Shown: one piece after another, positions 43,370 to 51,609 of the stretch
How the letters are laid out: the number at the start of each line of letters is the position of its first letter
How positions within the stretch are numbered: the stretch's first letter is position 1
DNA from: Flavobacteriales bacterium
GTDB lineage: Bacteria; Bacteroidota; Bacteroidia; Flavobacteriales_C; GCA-002722245
DNA length: 64,000 bases
Assembly: GCA_023251075.1 (NCBI GenBank)
Contig: JAHEZM010000003.1
Coordinates: 1-64,000, forward strand
Reading direction: 5' to 3'
Position numbers and translations under genes: made by a program
Notes under the pieces: model-generated
Database searches by the model: none
Told to the model about the DNA's origin: nothing
The model's input: the letters and a program-made list of their open reading frames with translations, nothing else

Positions 43370-45046
43370 ATGAAGCAATTTCTTTTTGGCTTTTTACTTT
43401 TTGTGTTTGCCTTTTCTCAAGCGCAAAGCGTACCCGATTTTGCTTCTGTTAAAGATGCCCATGAATTGAATTGGGAGAGAATGAATCTCGATTCCTTACC
43501 GCATTACATTACTCAATGTACTCAACTGAAAAAGATCAATCTCAGCGGAAACCGAAAAATAAAAGTGAACGATACTTTTCAAAAATTATCTAAACTACCT
43601 AAGCTTGAAATATTAATTATAGATTATTGCAATCTCTTTTTTCTTCCTTCGGTAATCAGTGATTTCAAAGCATTGAAGATTTTGTCGGTAGAAGGAAATG
43701 GTATCAGCTGGCTTCCTCCCAGTTTTAAAAATTTACCCATCGAAGAACTCAATCTTTCAAAAAACAATATCGATAGTTTGAACATCGGATTTTATTCTTT
43801 GCTGAAATTAAAGGAGTTGAATTTTTCACAAAATAAAGGAGTGGTGCGCGATTACAATATGGAAATATTGGCTTCTTTTCCTCTTTTAAAGTCCTTGATA
43901 TTACAAGATTCGAAAGAACTTCCCAAAGGAATTGGAAAATTAAAATTGCTTGAAAAATTAGATATTTCGGGTGGTATTTTTAAGCAGGTTCCGAGTGAAA
44001 TTTCTCAATTAACGAAATTGAAAATTTTAAAAATGCAAGGTTGTGCTCAAGTTGATTTGAGTGTGATTATTGAATTTTTAGCGGCAACAAAAACTTTAAT
44101 CGAATTATATTGTGGTTATCCAAAAATGAGCGTGATTCCGTTTAATATTTCCAAATTACGAAACTTGAAGAAATTGTATTTATATGATTGTTCCTTGTCG
44201 CGATTACCAATATCATTCAAAGAATTAGCTTTAAGTGATATTTATTTTTTTCGTTGCTCATTTCCTCAAGAAACTGAATTTTTTAAGGAATTGGGAAATG
44301 GTAAACCTGAGAAGTATTTGCATTTTCAAAATTGTGAAATACAGCCATCGTATTCCAAGACATTTATCTTTGCCAAAGATACTATTGAACAATCATTTCA
44401 ATACGATAATCAGTTTAATAAAGTAGCACTTGACCATCAGTTGGAAATACCACAAATGTCTTATCAATTGCTTACTTCTAAGGTATACTTAAAGGTGAAA
44501 AAACAAGTCTCCAAAAATAAATTTTCTTTCACTTTAGAACCTCAGTATGGCTATACCGAAAAGTATTTAGATGTATTTGGCGACAAGGTAAAAGCGTATC
44601 CTGAACTGAAAGTTTATAAAGGAATTAAGTGGGATTATACAGGCAATGAAATGGATATCGATTTGCTGAAAATGTATGCTTTGAGTGAAAAAAATGATGC
44701 CGATAAAGCAAAGAAAAAAGTAACTTTTGATATTTATGTTTTGAATTTACAAGACATTTTTATTTATCCTGAAAAAGAAGAAGATACTTATGTGATGGCT
44801 TACTCTCGCGGATTCGATACCTTGCGTATAAAAGTTTTACCATCATTGAGTTTAATAGATGCAAAGAAAATTCAAAAGTGGCATAAAAGTAAGTATGAAT
44901 CGTATTTGAATGAGCGTGCTAAGCGACAAGAAAAGTGGGTTGTTTTAGATAAAAAATATTTATTGGCCTACGAAAAACATGAAGATGAATTAGAAAAATT
45001 CCGTACCAAATTAAATGCTCATTTTTACAATGAATTTAAAAAATAA
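43370..45046 (+). CDS. Exported leucine-rich repeat protein
   Basis: 558 residues from the ATG at 43370 (MKQFLFGFLLFVFAFSQAQ), a clean signal peptide; the longer frame from 43265 starts inside the palindrome and is rejected. Residues about 50-330 hold roughly ten leucine-rich repeats of 22-24 residues (IEELNLSKNNIDSLNIGFYS, LLEKLDISGGIFKQVPSEIS, LKKLYLYDCSLSRLPISFKE). The last 230 residues are a mixed region without repeats, with a Lys-rich C-terminus. LRR proteins in Bacteroidota act in binding or surface signalling; no partner is apparent. The stop codon lies inside the next gene. Confidence 0.85.
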   Translation: MKQFLFGFLLFVFAFSQAQSVPDFASVKDAHELNWERMNLDSLPHYITQCTQLKKINLSGNRKIKVNDTFQKLSKLPKLEILIIDYCNLFFLPSVISDFKALKILSVEGNGISWLPPSFKNLPIEELNLSKNNIDSLNIGFYSLLKLKELNFSQNKGVVRDYNMEILASFPLLKSLILQDSKELPKGIGKLKLLEKLDISGGIFKQVPSEISQLTKLKILKMQGCAQVDLSVIIEFLAATKTLIELYCGYPKMSVIPFNISKLRNLKKLYLYDCSLSRLPISFKELALSDIYFFRCSFPQETEFFKELGNGKPEKYLHFQNCEIQPSYSKTFIFAKDTIEQSFQYDNQFNKVALDHQLEIPQMSYQLLTSKVYLKVKKQVSKNKFSFTLEPQYGYTEKYLDVFGDKVKAYPELKVYKGIKWDYTGNEMDIDLLKMYALSEKNDADKAKKKVTFDIYVLNLQDIFIYPEKEEDTYVMAYSRGFDTLRIKVLPSLSLIDAKKIQKWHKSKYESYLNERAKRQEKWVVLDKKYLLAYEKHEDELEKFRTKLNAHFYNEFKK

Positions 45047-45959
45047 AGTAAATACAATTTTTTTAGGATATGCTGGTTCTAATCTCACTTCTCTCCGTCG
45101 GTTGACGGAGAGAGTGCCAAAGGAATTGCGAAGTGGCAAGAGGGATTTTATAGGGTTGGAATTATCTAAGCAAAATCCCTCTTGCCTTTACCCACAAAGT
45201 CAGCGCACTCTCTCCGTCAACCGACGGAGAGAAGTAGGATTACCGCTTCTGTACTCATTAATTTTCTCTTTTCTTTTCTTTTCTTCTTTCAATACTCCCG
45301 ATTCATATTATACTCAATCTGCTTCTTCATTTTTCTCTTCTGGCATTGCCGATAAAACTTTAACTCTTTCTTCTGCCGATCCGGAGTTGTTGAATGCCAC
45401 AGTGTTTCATACTATTAATCAATTGCGGGAGAAGAAAGGAAAATTACCTTTTGAATATTCTCCTGAATTGAATAAAGTGGCTCAGAGTTATTTAGAAAAG
45501 ATGGAGAAAAGAAAATTCACCAATCCTGAAGCCATTCAAAGTAAATATGTGAAAATAATTTTAAATGATGCCAAAGCACAAGGCTTTAAAGGTACATTAG
45601 TAAATATGAATGCACAACAGTATCAAGCCATAGATTATAATGGAAAGGAGTTTTTTTACAATAGAAAAGATAGTACAACGCAGTTGAAATTGTTTTATGG
45701 AAAAATGCCTGTGAAAAATGAAAAACACCCTGAAAGAGATTCTATTTCATGTTATACTTACAAAGCTTTTGCGGAGCAAATAGTGGATGAAATGTTGAAG
45801 AACGATAAACAAAAAGTTACTTTGAGTAAGGCCTATAAATTTTCTTCCTGTGTGTTACAGTGGGATTACTCTACTTTGTACAAAAGAAAGATTCCTCAAA
45901 TTAAGTTGATTCAAGTGGCTGGTGGGTTTCAAACCGATTTGATGCAGGAGGAGGATTAG
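45015..45959 (+). CDS. CAP (SCP)-domain protein with a repeat inserted at its 5' end
   Basis: The frame opens at ATG 45015, or at 45030 (MNLKNKVNTIF), and overlaps the LRR gene end by 17-32 bp. From about residue 130 it shows a CAP-domain start, LLNATVFHTINQLREKKGKLPFEYSPELNKVA, with VAQSYLEKMEKRKF; the C-terminal third fits weakly. The first 75 residues are unusual: residues 22-76 are the translation of an inverted repeat (45081-45241), and the signal-like helix LLYSLIFSFLFFSSF comes only after it. No ATG, GTG or TTG lies between the repeat and the hydrophobic segment. Either the repeat is translated, or the original start was lost. Extracellular role uncertain. Confidence 0.6.
   Translation: MLIFTMNLKNKVNTIFLGYAGSNLTSLRRLTERVPKELRSGKRDFIGLELSKQNPSCLYPQSQRTLSVNRRREVGLPLLYSLIFSFLFFSSFNTPDSYYTQSASSFFSSGIADKTLTLSSADPELLNATVFHTINQLREKKGKLPFEYSPELNKVAQSYLEKMEKRKFTNPEAIQSKYVKIILNDAKAQGFKGTLVNMNAQQYQAIDYNGKEFFYNRKDSTTQLKLFYGKMPVKNEKHPERDSISCYTYKAFAEQIVDEMLKNDKQKVTLSKAYKFSSCVLQWDYSTLYKRKIPQIKLIQVAGGFQTDLMQEED
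45081..45241. repeat. Palindromic element, family 4, inside the CAP gene
   Basis: Perfect 30-nt outer arms at 45088-45117 and 45205-45234 (TCTCCGTCGGTTGACGGAGA core), extending to 45081-45241 with few mismatches, and inner 15-nt arms at 45135-45149 and 45172-45186 (GGCAAGAGGGATTTT). It stays open in the CAP-domain reading frame. Confidence 0.92.
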
Positions 45960-45981
45960 CGTTTCTTTTCTAAAAGAGCAT

Positions 45982-46013
45982 AAAAAACCTTCATGATTTT
46001 GTGAAGGTTTTTT
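45982..46013. terminator. Bidirectional terminator
   Basis: 12-bp stem AAAAAACCTTCA (45982-45993) with complement at 46002-46013 and an 8-nt loop, between the convergent CAP gene (+) and the exported protein gene (-). Confidence 0.88.
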
Positions 46014-46032
46014 TATTGAAAATCATTTTTTC

Positions 46033-46680
46033 TTAAAAAGAAATAGAAGCAATTACTCTAAACAATTTATATGTTTTTGTTTTAGCGTCAAAAAATTCTT
46101 GTTCGAAATACTCAATGGTTGCTGCTTTATTCAGCTTCGATAAATAAGTAGTTTCAAATTTTTCAGGAGAGTTAATAGCATACAACCAATAGTAAGTTGC
46201 GATAGTGCCGTTGCTTTCTTTAAGAGTGAAAGCAATAAATTGAGTTCCTTCTATTTTAGTGATAGTTCCTGTTGCAGTTGGATTTGGTTCTACGGCAACT
46301 TCTTCATAAGCAGCAGCGGTATCTGCAGCAGGGACAGCTTCTTCAGCATTTCCTTCGTTATATGCTTGTCCTAATTTAACCAGAAAGTCGGGACAAAAAT
46401 TTGCCATTCTCACAGCTACTAATGTTCCCAGTTTACGACCTTGTTCCTCATCAAATTTATCCATATTGATGTGGTGATCTTTTTTGAAATTCTTTTTATA
46501 AGGCATTGCGGCATCGTAAATACACATTCCAAATTTCAATAAGCCTTCTTGTGTTTTAATGTCTTCGGTAACTTTTGTTGCACAGTCACAAGATTTTTCC
46601 GCCACAATGTCTAAATACTTTTGTGAGTAAGCTTGAGCACTAACAACAACTAATAAAAGGAGAATGATTTTTTTTAGCAT
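46033..46680 (-). CDS. Exported protein with conserved cysteines, unknown function
   Basis: 215 residues. Signal peptide ending near residue 19 (AQAYSQ). The mature protein starts KYLDIVAEKSCDCATKVTED and has KFGMCIYDAAMPYKK and MANFCPDFLVKLG; the pattern of CxC, then a single Cys, then another Cys in helices resembles a small predicted domain often seen in Bacteroidota exported proteins, here about 100 residues. An acidic Ala/Glu/Pro linker (around 110-130) leads to a beta-rich C-terminus of about 75 residues (GTITKIEGTQFIAFTL). Function unknown. Confidence 0.72.
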   Translation of the reverse strand: MLKKIILLLLVVVSAQAYSQKYLDIVAEKSCDCATKVTEDIKTQEGLLKFGMCIYDAAMPYKKNFKKDHHINMDKFDEEQGRKLGTLVAVRMANFCPDFLVKLGQAYNEGNAEEAVPAADTAAAYEEVAVEPNPTATGTITKIEGTQFIAFTLKESNGTIATYYWLYAINSPEKFETTYLSKLNKAATIEYFEQEFFDAKTKTYKLFRVIASISF

Positions 46681-46724
46681 AAAATTAAATTAAGCCGCAA
46701 ATGTATATATAATGATTTATAAAT

Positions 46725-47588
46725 TTAGAATTCCTCTTGTAATTGTCCCATTTTTCCATTTTGAAAATCTTCAATGGCGGTATATATTTCTCGTTGGCTG
46801 GTCATTACAAAAGGGCCGTAGGTAGAAACATGTTCGTTGATAGGTTCTCCTGCTAACAGAATAAACCGGGTGTTTTCTGTTGCATTTAGGTTTACATTTT
46901 CATCATCATTTCCTAAAACCACTAAATTTTTTGTTACTGTATTTTCCCCATTGATTTGCATTTTTCCATCCAATAAATAAATCACAATGTTGTTTGATTT
47001 TGGCAGTGCAAATGAAAAGGAATCTCCACTTTTTAATTCTCCCCGCAATAAAACCAATTCACTCATGGTAGGCATAGGCCCCTTGATTTTATTTACTTCT
47101 CCGCAAATGATTCCTATTTCCGATTTTTTTTCTGAAGTGAACACAGAAGGAATTTCTTCTTTCTGTAAAGGATAATAAAATGGTTTTTCCATTTTCTTTT
47201 TTTGTGGAGCATTCACCCAAATTTGAATGATTTCCATCACTCCTCCTTTTTCCGATAGTTCATCGGAAGGGCGCTCACTATGTATCATTCCGCTTCCTGC
47301 AAACAACCATTGAATTCCGCCAGCTCTAACTTTTTTATCATTGCCCATTGAATCACGATGATTAATATCGCCTTCAAACACAAAAGTTACGGGGGAAAAT
47401 CCGCGATGCGGATGTGGAGGAACACCTAAATCTTTTTGTTTTTCGCCGCCAGGATATTCCATTCTATGGTGGTGAATCAGTAGAAAAGGATCTACCATAT
47501 CTAATCCCTTAATGGGAAGTGGCTGATCAATTAAAGTCCCTCCCATAGGTACTTTTTGAGAGGGGATGATGTGTTTGATGGTTCTCAT
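46725..47588 (-). CDS. Pirin family protein
   Basis: 287 residues, two cupin domains. The N-terminal cupin has the metal-binding pattern PHPHRGFSPVTFVFEGDINHRDS and the RAGGIQWLFAGSGMIHSE box that is characteristic of pirins. The C-terminal cupin (about 175-285) is less conserved. Pirins bind iron; some degrade quercetin or act as regulators, and the substrate here cannot be told. No signal peptide. It is leftward and 44 bp downstream of the M20 hydrolase, possibly in the same message. Confidence 0.92.
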   Translation of the reverse strand: MRTIKHIIPSQKVPMGGTLIDQPLPIKGLDMVDPFLLIHHHRMEYPGGEKQKDLGVPPHPHRGFSPVTFVFEGDINHRDSMGNDKKVRAGGIQWLFAGSGMIHSERPSDELSEKGGVMEIIQIWVNAPQKKKMEKPFYYPLQKEEIPSVFTSEKKSEIGIICGEVNKIKGPMPTMSELVLLRGELKSGDSFSFALPKSNNIVIYLLDGKMQINGENTVTKNLVVLGNDDENVNLNATENTRFILLAGEPINEHVSTYGPFVMTSQREIYTAIEDFQNGKMGQLQEEF

Positions 47589-47632
47589 AATTTTTGTCAG
47601 TACCTCTACAGCAATGACGAGTGTTATTTGTA

Positions 47633-48682
47633 TTACAGTTTGCTTCCTAGTTTCAGCAGAATTTCTTTGTATCGTGCAGGTGCTTTTTCTAATTCATCTA
47701 CAAAAATAAATTCATCGGCACTGTGAGAACGGGCGCTATCACCCGGACCAATCTTCACACTTACACAAGGCATCAGTGCTTGGTCACTGGTAGTGGGAGA
47801 TCCGTAAGTAGGGATATTTAATTCTTTGGCAACGGCAAATAAGGGATGTCCCTCCGGCAAGCCCGAAGAATTCAATCGAGTAGATCGCGCATTAACTTCA
47901 CACAACACACTTTCTTTAATCAATTGAAGTAGTTCCTCATTCGAATAAGTATCGGGCACACGAACATCTACCGTGAATTTACATTCTGCAGGAACAACAT
48001 TGTGCTGGCTTCCGGCTTCAATCACCGTTACGCTCATTTTTACGGGCCCGAGAACATTACTCACCTTTGGGAATTGATGTGTTTTAAACCACTTGATGTC
48101 TTTTAAAGCTTCGTAAATGGCATTGATACCTTCGTTGCGCGCAGCGTGTCCTGCCTTGCCTTTTGCCACACAATCCAACACCATTAATCCTCTCTCTGCC
48201 ACCGCCAATTCCATTTGTGTAGGTTCACCCACAATAGCTAAATCGATTTTTGGAAGATGCGACCATAATGCTGCAATTCCATTTTTTCCTGAGATTTCTT
48301 CTTCTGCTGTGGCTGCGTAAATTAAATTGAATGGTAAGTTTTCAGGGTACAGATCGCAGAAAACAGTGAGCAGCGAAATGAGTGGTCCGCCAGCATCATT
48401 GCTTCCTAATCCATATAACTTTCCATCAATAATTTCTGCTTGGTGCGGAATACGGGTATAGCCTTTATTTGGCTTTACAGTATCGGTATGCGAATTGAGT
48501 AAAATGGTGAATTTTCCTTCTGTGAAATTTTTGTTCACACACCAAATATTATTCAAGTATTTTTTGGTTTGAATTCCTTCTGTATTAATAACCTTTTCAA
48601 GGTATTCCACACGTTTTGATTCATCGCCGCTGAAGGCCTGAATTTGAATCAAATCACTTAATATTTTAGTAGGATTAATCAT
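47633..48682 (-). CDS. M20 family metallo-hydrolase (ArgE/DapE-like)
   Basis: 349 residues. Metal ligands are visible in the usual order: LLNSHTDTVKP (His and Asp), YGLGSNDAGGP (bridging Asp), the catalytic and metal Glu pair in AATAEEEISG, GEPTQMELAVAERG (Glu of the next ligand), and HSADEFI near the C-terminus (last His). The enzyme removes acyl groups from amino acids or related compounds. In Bacteroidota such genes are often called acetylornithine deacetylase, but N-acetylcitrulline or another substrate is possible. argB is 38 kb away. A middle dimerisation domain is intact and the length normal. Confidence 0.88.
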   Translation of the reverse strand: MINPTKILSDLIQIQAFSGDESKRVEYLEKVINTEGIQTKKYLNNIWCVNKNFTEGKFTILLNSHTDTVKPNKGYTRIPHQAEIIDGKLYGLGSNDAGGPLISLLTVFCDLYPENLPFNLIYAATAEEEISGKNGIAALWSHLPKIDLAIVGEPTQMELAVAERGLMVLDCVAKGKAGHAARNEGINAIYEALKDIKWFKTHQFPKVSNVLGPVKMSVTVIEAGSQHNVVPAECKFTVDVRVPDTYSNEELLQLIKESVLCEVNARSTRLNSSGLPEGHPLFAVAKELNIPTYGSPTTSDQALMPCVSVKIGPGDSARSHSADEFIFVDELEKAPARYKEILLKLGSKL

Positions 48683-48916
48683 GAGTGAAAGATAAGGAAA
48701 ATGTAATTAATTAGGATACTGGCCTTTAAAACCCTACATTTACGCACATTTTAGCAGATACCAGTTCTGTATAGTTAGTTCAACTTTAAGTCCCCATCTT
48801 ATTTTTATACTCACTAATCTCTCGTTTCAGCTGAAAATTTTATAACGTTTGAAAAGCAGTAAGTTGTTAGACAGATAGGCAACGTAGGGTTTGAGTAAGG
48901 CATAACAATTTAGTAA
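48683..48916 (+). promoter_or_regulatory. Long leader before the DEAD-box helicase gene
   Basis: A 234-bp gene-free stretch. It contains CAGATAGGCAACGTAGGGTT and GTAAGGCATAACAATTTAG just before the ATG, and no terminator or repeat. Long leaders precede cold-inducible helicase genes in many bacteria. This region is only a candidate leader; no fold or protein site could be assigned. Confidence 0.3.
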
Positions 48917-50116
48917 ATGAATAACAATTTTAATTCAACAGGGCGACGTACGCGCGCACCTCAAAATGGCAATTTTCGCCGCACACAAAGTAAATCGAAT
49001 CAAAAAGAAAGTACTTTAGATCCCCGAAATTTCATTAAAAAAGCTCTTCCTAAAGAAGAAAAAAGATATGTTTCTGAAAGAAAAATTTCTGATTTGCCGG
49101 TGCATGAAAGCATCATCCAAAATTTATTGAAAAAAGGATACAACACTCCTACAGAAATTCAAGACAAAACCATTGAAGCTCTTTTGGAAGGAAGAGATTT
49201 AATGGGTATTGCACAAACCGGTACCGGAAAAACCGGTGCGTTTTTAGTGCCTATTGTACAACATTTAATGAATCATAAGCCTGCATTTCAGGTGTTGATC
49301 GTTGCACCTACTCGCGAATTGGCTTTGCAAATTCAAGATGAGTTTAGCACTATTAGTGCCGGATTGAACTTATACAGCGAATGTTTTATTGGTGGTACAA
49401 GTGTAAATAAAGACCGACAGTTATTGCGACAACCATCGCATGTAATTATTGGTACGGTGGGTAGATTGATGGATTTAGCCAATCAGAAAGCTTTGTATTT
49501 TGAAGATTTTTCTGCTTTGGTTTTAGATGAATTCGATAGATTACTCGACATGGGTTTCTCTCACGAAATTCAAAAAATGGTGAAAGCCATGACCCACAGA
49601 AAACAAACCATGTTGTTCTCTGCAACAGAAGAAAAAAGTCAGAAAGTTTTGATTCAATCTATTTTAAATAATCCTATTGAAGTTCGTGTGAGTACGGGTA
49701 ATGCCAGTGCTGATCATGTGGATCAGGATATCATTGAAGTGAAACCCAATGAAAACAAAATGGATCTTTTAATCAATATGCTGAAAGAAGAATCTTTTGA
49801 AAAAGTAATTGTGTTTGCAGAAACCAAAAGATGGGTGAGTAAGGTGTGTAAAGAGTTGAATCGCGCTGGAATTAAAGCCGATGAAATACATGGAAATAAA
49901 TCGCAAAATTATCGTGTACAAGCTTTAGATAAATTCAAATGTAACACCATTCAGGTTTTGGTGGCTACTGATGTTGCAGCACGTGGAATAGATGTATCGA
50001 ACATCTCGCATGTGATCAATTATCAGCGACCAAAAAATTTAGATTCATACATTCATCGTGTGGGAAGAACAGGCAGAGCGGGCAAAAGCGGAAAGGCTTA
50101 CACATTTATTAATTAA
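48917..50116 (+). CDS. DEAD-box family RNA helicase with DEFD motif II
   Basis: 399 residues. A basic N-terminal tail of about 45 residues (NNNFNSTGRRTRAPQNGNFRR) precedes the helicase core. Motif Q precedes motif I AQTGTGKT (98-105), then PTRELALQIQ (Ia), motif II reads DEFD (204-207) rather than DEAD, motif III is SAT, and motif VI is HRVGRTGRAGKSGKAYT at the very end, so the core is full-length but there is almost no C-terminal extension. RNA unwinding, probably in mRNA or ribosome metabolism. A 234-bp leader precedes it, and a 70-residue basic protein follows after 12 bp. Confidence 0.92.
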   Translation: MNNNFNSTGRRTRAPQNGNFRRTQSKSNQKESTLDPRNFIKKALPKEEKRYVSERKISDLPVHESIIQNLLKKGYNTPTEIQDKTIEALLEGRDLMGIAQTGTGKTGAFLVPIVQHLMNHKPAFQVLIVAPTRELALQIQDEFSTISAGLNLYSECFIGGTSVNKDRQLLRQPSHVIIGTVGRLMDLANQKALYFEDFSALVLDEFDRLLDMGFSHEIQKMVKAMTHRKQTMLFSATEEKSQKVLIQSILNNPIEVRVSTGNASADHVDQDIIEVKPNENKMDLLINMLKEESFEKVIVFAETKRWVSKVCKELNRAGIKADEIHGNKSQNYRVQALDKFKCNTIQVLVATDVAARGIDVSNISHVINYQRPKNLDSYIHRVGRTGRAGKSGKAYTFIN

Positions 50117-50128
50117 TAAAAGAATTCA

Positions 50129-50341
50129 ATGGCAAAGTCGAACAATAGTTTTATCAAAAAGCAAAAAGCCGATCAGCGTTCTAAAGATCGTAAAGAAAAA
50201 ATGCAACGCATTAAAGACAAAAGGAGCGAACCTGTAAAGAAAACTTCTTTTGAAGATATGATTATGTATGTAGATGCCAACGGAAATTTTGTGAAGGAAA
50301 AACCATTGCCGCCTAACGAAGACGAGAAAGATAAAAAGTAA
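50129..50341 (+). CDS. Small highly charged protein, cold-shock-neighbour type
   Basis: 70 residues, rich in Lys, Arg, Asp and Glu, with no cysteines and no membrane segment. It begins MAKSNNSFIKKQKADQRSKDR and has a conserved-looking end FEDMIMYVDANGNFVKEKP. The pattern of a Lys-rich helix followed by EDMI.YVD.NGN is the same as the N-terminal extension of Bacteroidota cold-shock proteins, but the cold-shock domain is missing here. It lies 12 bp after the DEAD-box helicase gene and is followed by a terminator, so the pair is one transcript. A role with RNA is likely but not shown. Confidence 0.75.
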   Translation: MAKSNNSFIKKQKADQRSKDRKEKMQRIKDKRSEPVKKTSFEDMIMYVDANGNFVKEKPLPPNEDEKDKK

Positions 50342-50361
50342 TTTTATTTGAATAATTAATG

Positions 50362-50388
50362 AAGGAGTTTCTTGAAAAGAAACTCCTT
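50362..50388. terminator. Terminator after the helicase operon
   Basis: 12-bp stem AAGGAGTTTCTT (50362-50373) with complement at 50377-50388 and a 3-nt loop, followed by a T-rich run. The convergent gene ends at 50389, so it may serve both strands. Confidence 0.88.
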
Positions 50389-51222
50389 TTATTTTTTACT
50401 TAATGCCAACACATTTGGGATATCCCAATACACTTTGTTGCTGTCGTTTTCATTGAAATCAGTTTCATAGCTGCCACAGCGTTGCACACTTAAGGCGGTA
50501 TCTTTCAAATAGAATGAAGCTTCTGGTCCGCCTTCCAAATACATCATCTTTTTGAGATGAAGCGGTGTTGATTTTAGCATATTTATATAGTCGTGAACTT
50601 TGTAAGGAGAGCGAGAAAAAATGAATAAAATATTACCTCCTTGATCTTCCCCAATGGTAACCATACTCCATTTTTTTTCTTGCAATTTCCAGGTGTTTTT
50701 TTGGTTGCAATCCATCATGCGTATTCCTTGAGCAAAAGAATTGTATTTGTTTTTTAAGTCGCTCCAATTCGCACAGGTGATGTCGATAATTTGAATGGGA
50801 GGTACTAGAGAATCTTTGGGATTGAAAGCTAAAATATTTTTGTAAGAGGAAGTTAAAATTGGGTTGTTCACATAATTGTAATTCTTCATATATCCTGTAC
50901 ACACATCAAAACTCCCACTCAATTGAAACATCCCGGCATTAATTCCTGCAATAGCATTATTTTCTTTACACCATAAATCCATGGTTTTACTTTTTGTTTT
51001 TTTCTCGGCAGCACAAAGTAAATTCAGTTTAAATTTTTTTGGATCGAAACGTAAAATGTCAATTTTTGAATCGCCATGTGATGATTTTACAGCTGCATCA
51101 ATTAATGCGTATTCTAAACCATTTTGAAGTTTTTGCCAAGTGATAGTTGAAGAAGAAGTTCCGTTACTGAAAAATGTAATGAGAATAAAAGTAATGGAGA
51201 TTAGAAGAAATATTTTTTTCAT
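50389..51222 (-). CDS. Phosphodiester glycosidase-like exported protein (NAGPA/DUF2233)
   Basis: 277 residues with an N-terminal signal segment (ISITFILITFFSNG). The core shows the pattern of the NAGPA-like domain: IDILRFDPKKFKLNLLCA, NAIAGINAGMF, LAFNPKD and KMMYLEGGPEASFYL, which carries the conserved Gly-Gly near the predicted active site. Family members remove N-acetylglucosamine-type caps from phosphodiesters, or are uncharacterised in bacteria. The protein may act on exopolysaccharide or cell-wall linkages in the periplasm. It ends 1 bp from the terminator stem shared with the convergent helicase operon. Confidence 0.85.
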   Translation of the reverse strand: MKKIFLLISITFILITFFSNGTSSSTITWQKLQNGLEYALIDAAVKSSHGDSKIDILRFDPKKFKLNLLCAAEKKTKSKTMDLWCKENNAIAGINAGMFQLSGSFDVCTGYMKNYNYVNNPILTSSYKNILAFNPKDSLVPPIQIIDITCANWSDLKNKYNSFAQGIRMMDCNQKNTWKLQEKKWSMVTIGEDQGGNILFIFSRSPYKVHDYINMLKSTPLHLKKMMYLEGGPEASFYLKDTALSVQRCGSYETDFNENDSNKVYWDIPNVLALSKK

Positions 51223-51609
51223 CGTTTTTAATTTTAACTGAGGTTAAAATGCAAAAAAAGAAATTGGTTACACAACTTTTTCTTCTTAGAACAATTTTGG
51301 TAGTTAATTACCATAATTGTACTGTTTGATTGGTGGGAGAATTTATTAAGGGCGAAGAGCTAGAAAAATTGCAAAGCGCATCAATGTAGAGGCAGCTTGA
51401 AGCTGTCTTAAAACAGAAAAAATTCCGTTGAAAGAGGAAATGGAAATAATCTTTATAAGACAGCTTCAAGCTGCCTCTACGAATGCTCAGTAGATATTGT
51501 AAGAATTTCGATTTCTTAATTTTGAAGCTGAAAGCTTCGGGAAAAGATTCTGCAAAGTTCGCAAGCTAAACTTTGTAGAGGGTGAGGAATTTTTAGTATT
51601 TTTCCGTTG
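51223..51609. other. Gene-free stretch holding a family 2 palindrome
   Basis: 387 bp between divergent genes. It holds the family 2 element (51386-51480) and a small GAAGCTGAAAGCTTC hairpin at 51523-51537. The left 150 bp is A/T-rich with no clear motif and should contain the promoter of the phosphodiester glycosidase-like gene. Confidence 0.6.
51386..51480. repeat. Palindromic interspersed element, family 2 copy B
   Basis: Perfect 25-nt arms at 51386-51410 and 51456-51480 (GTAGAGGCAGCTTGAAGCTG...). Its loop matches the reverse complement of the loop of 15652-15751, so the copies are in opposite orientation. The arms differ from copy A at three positions, each matched on the other arm. Confidence 0.93.
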
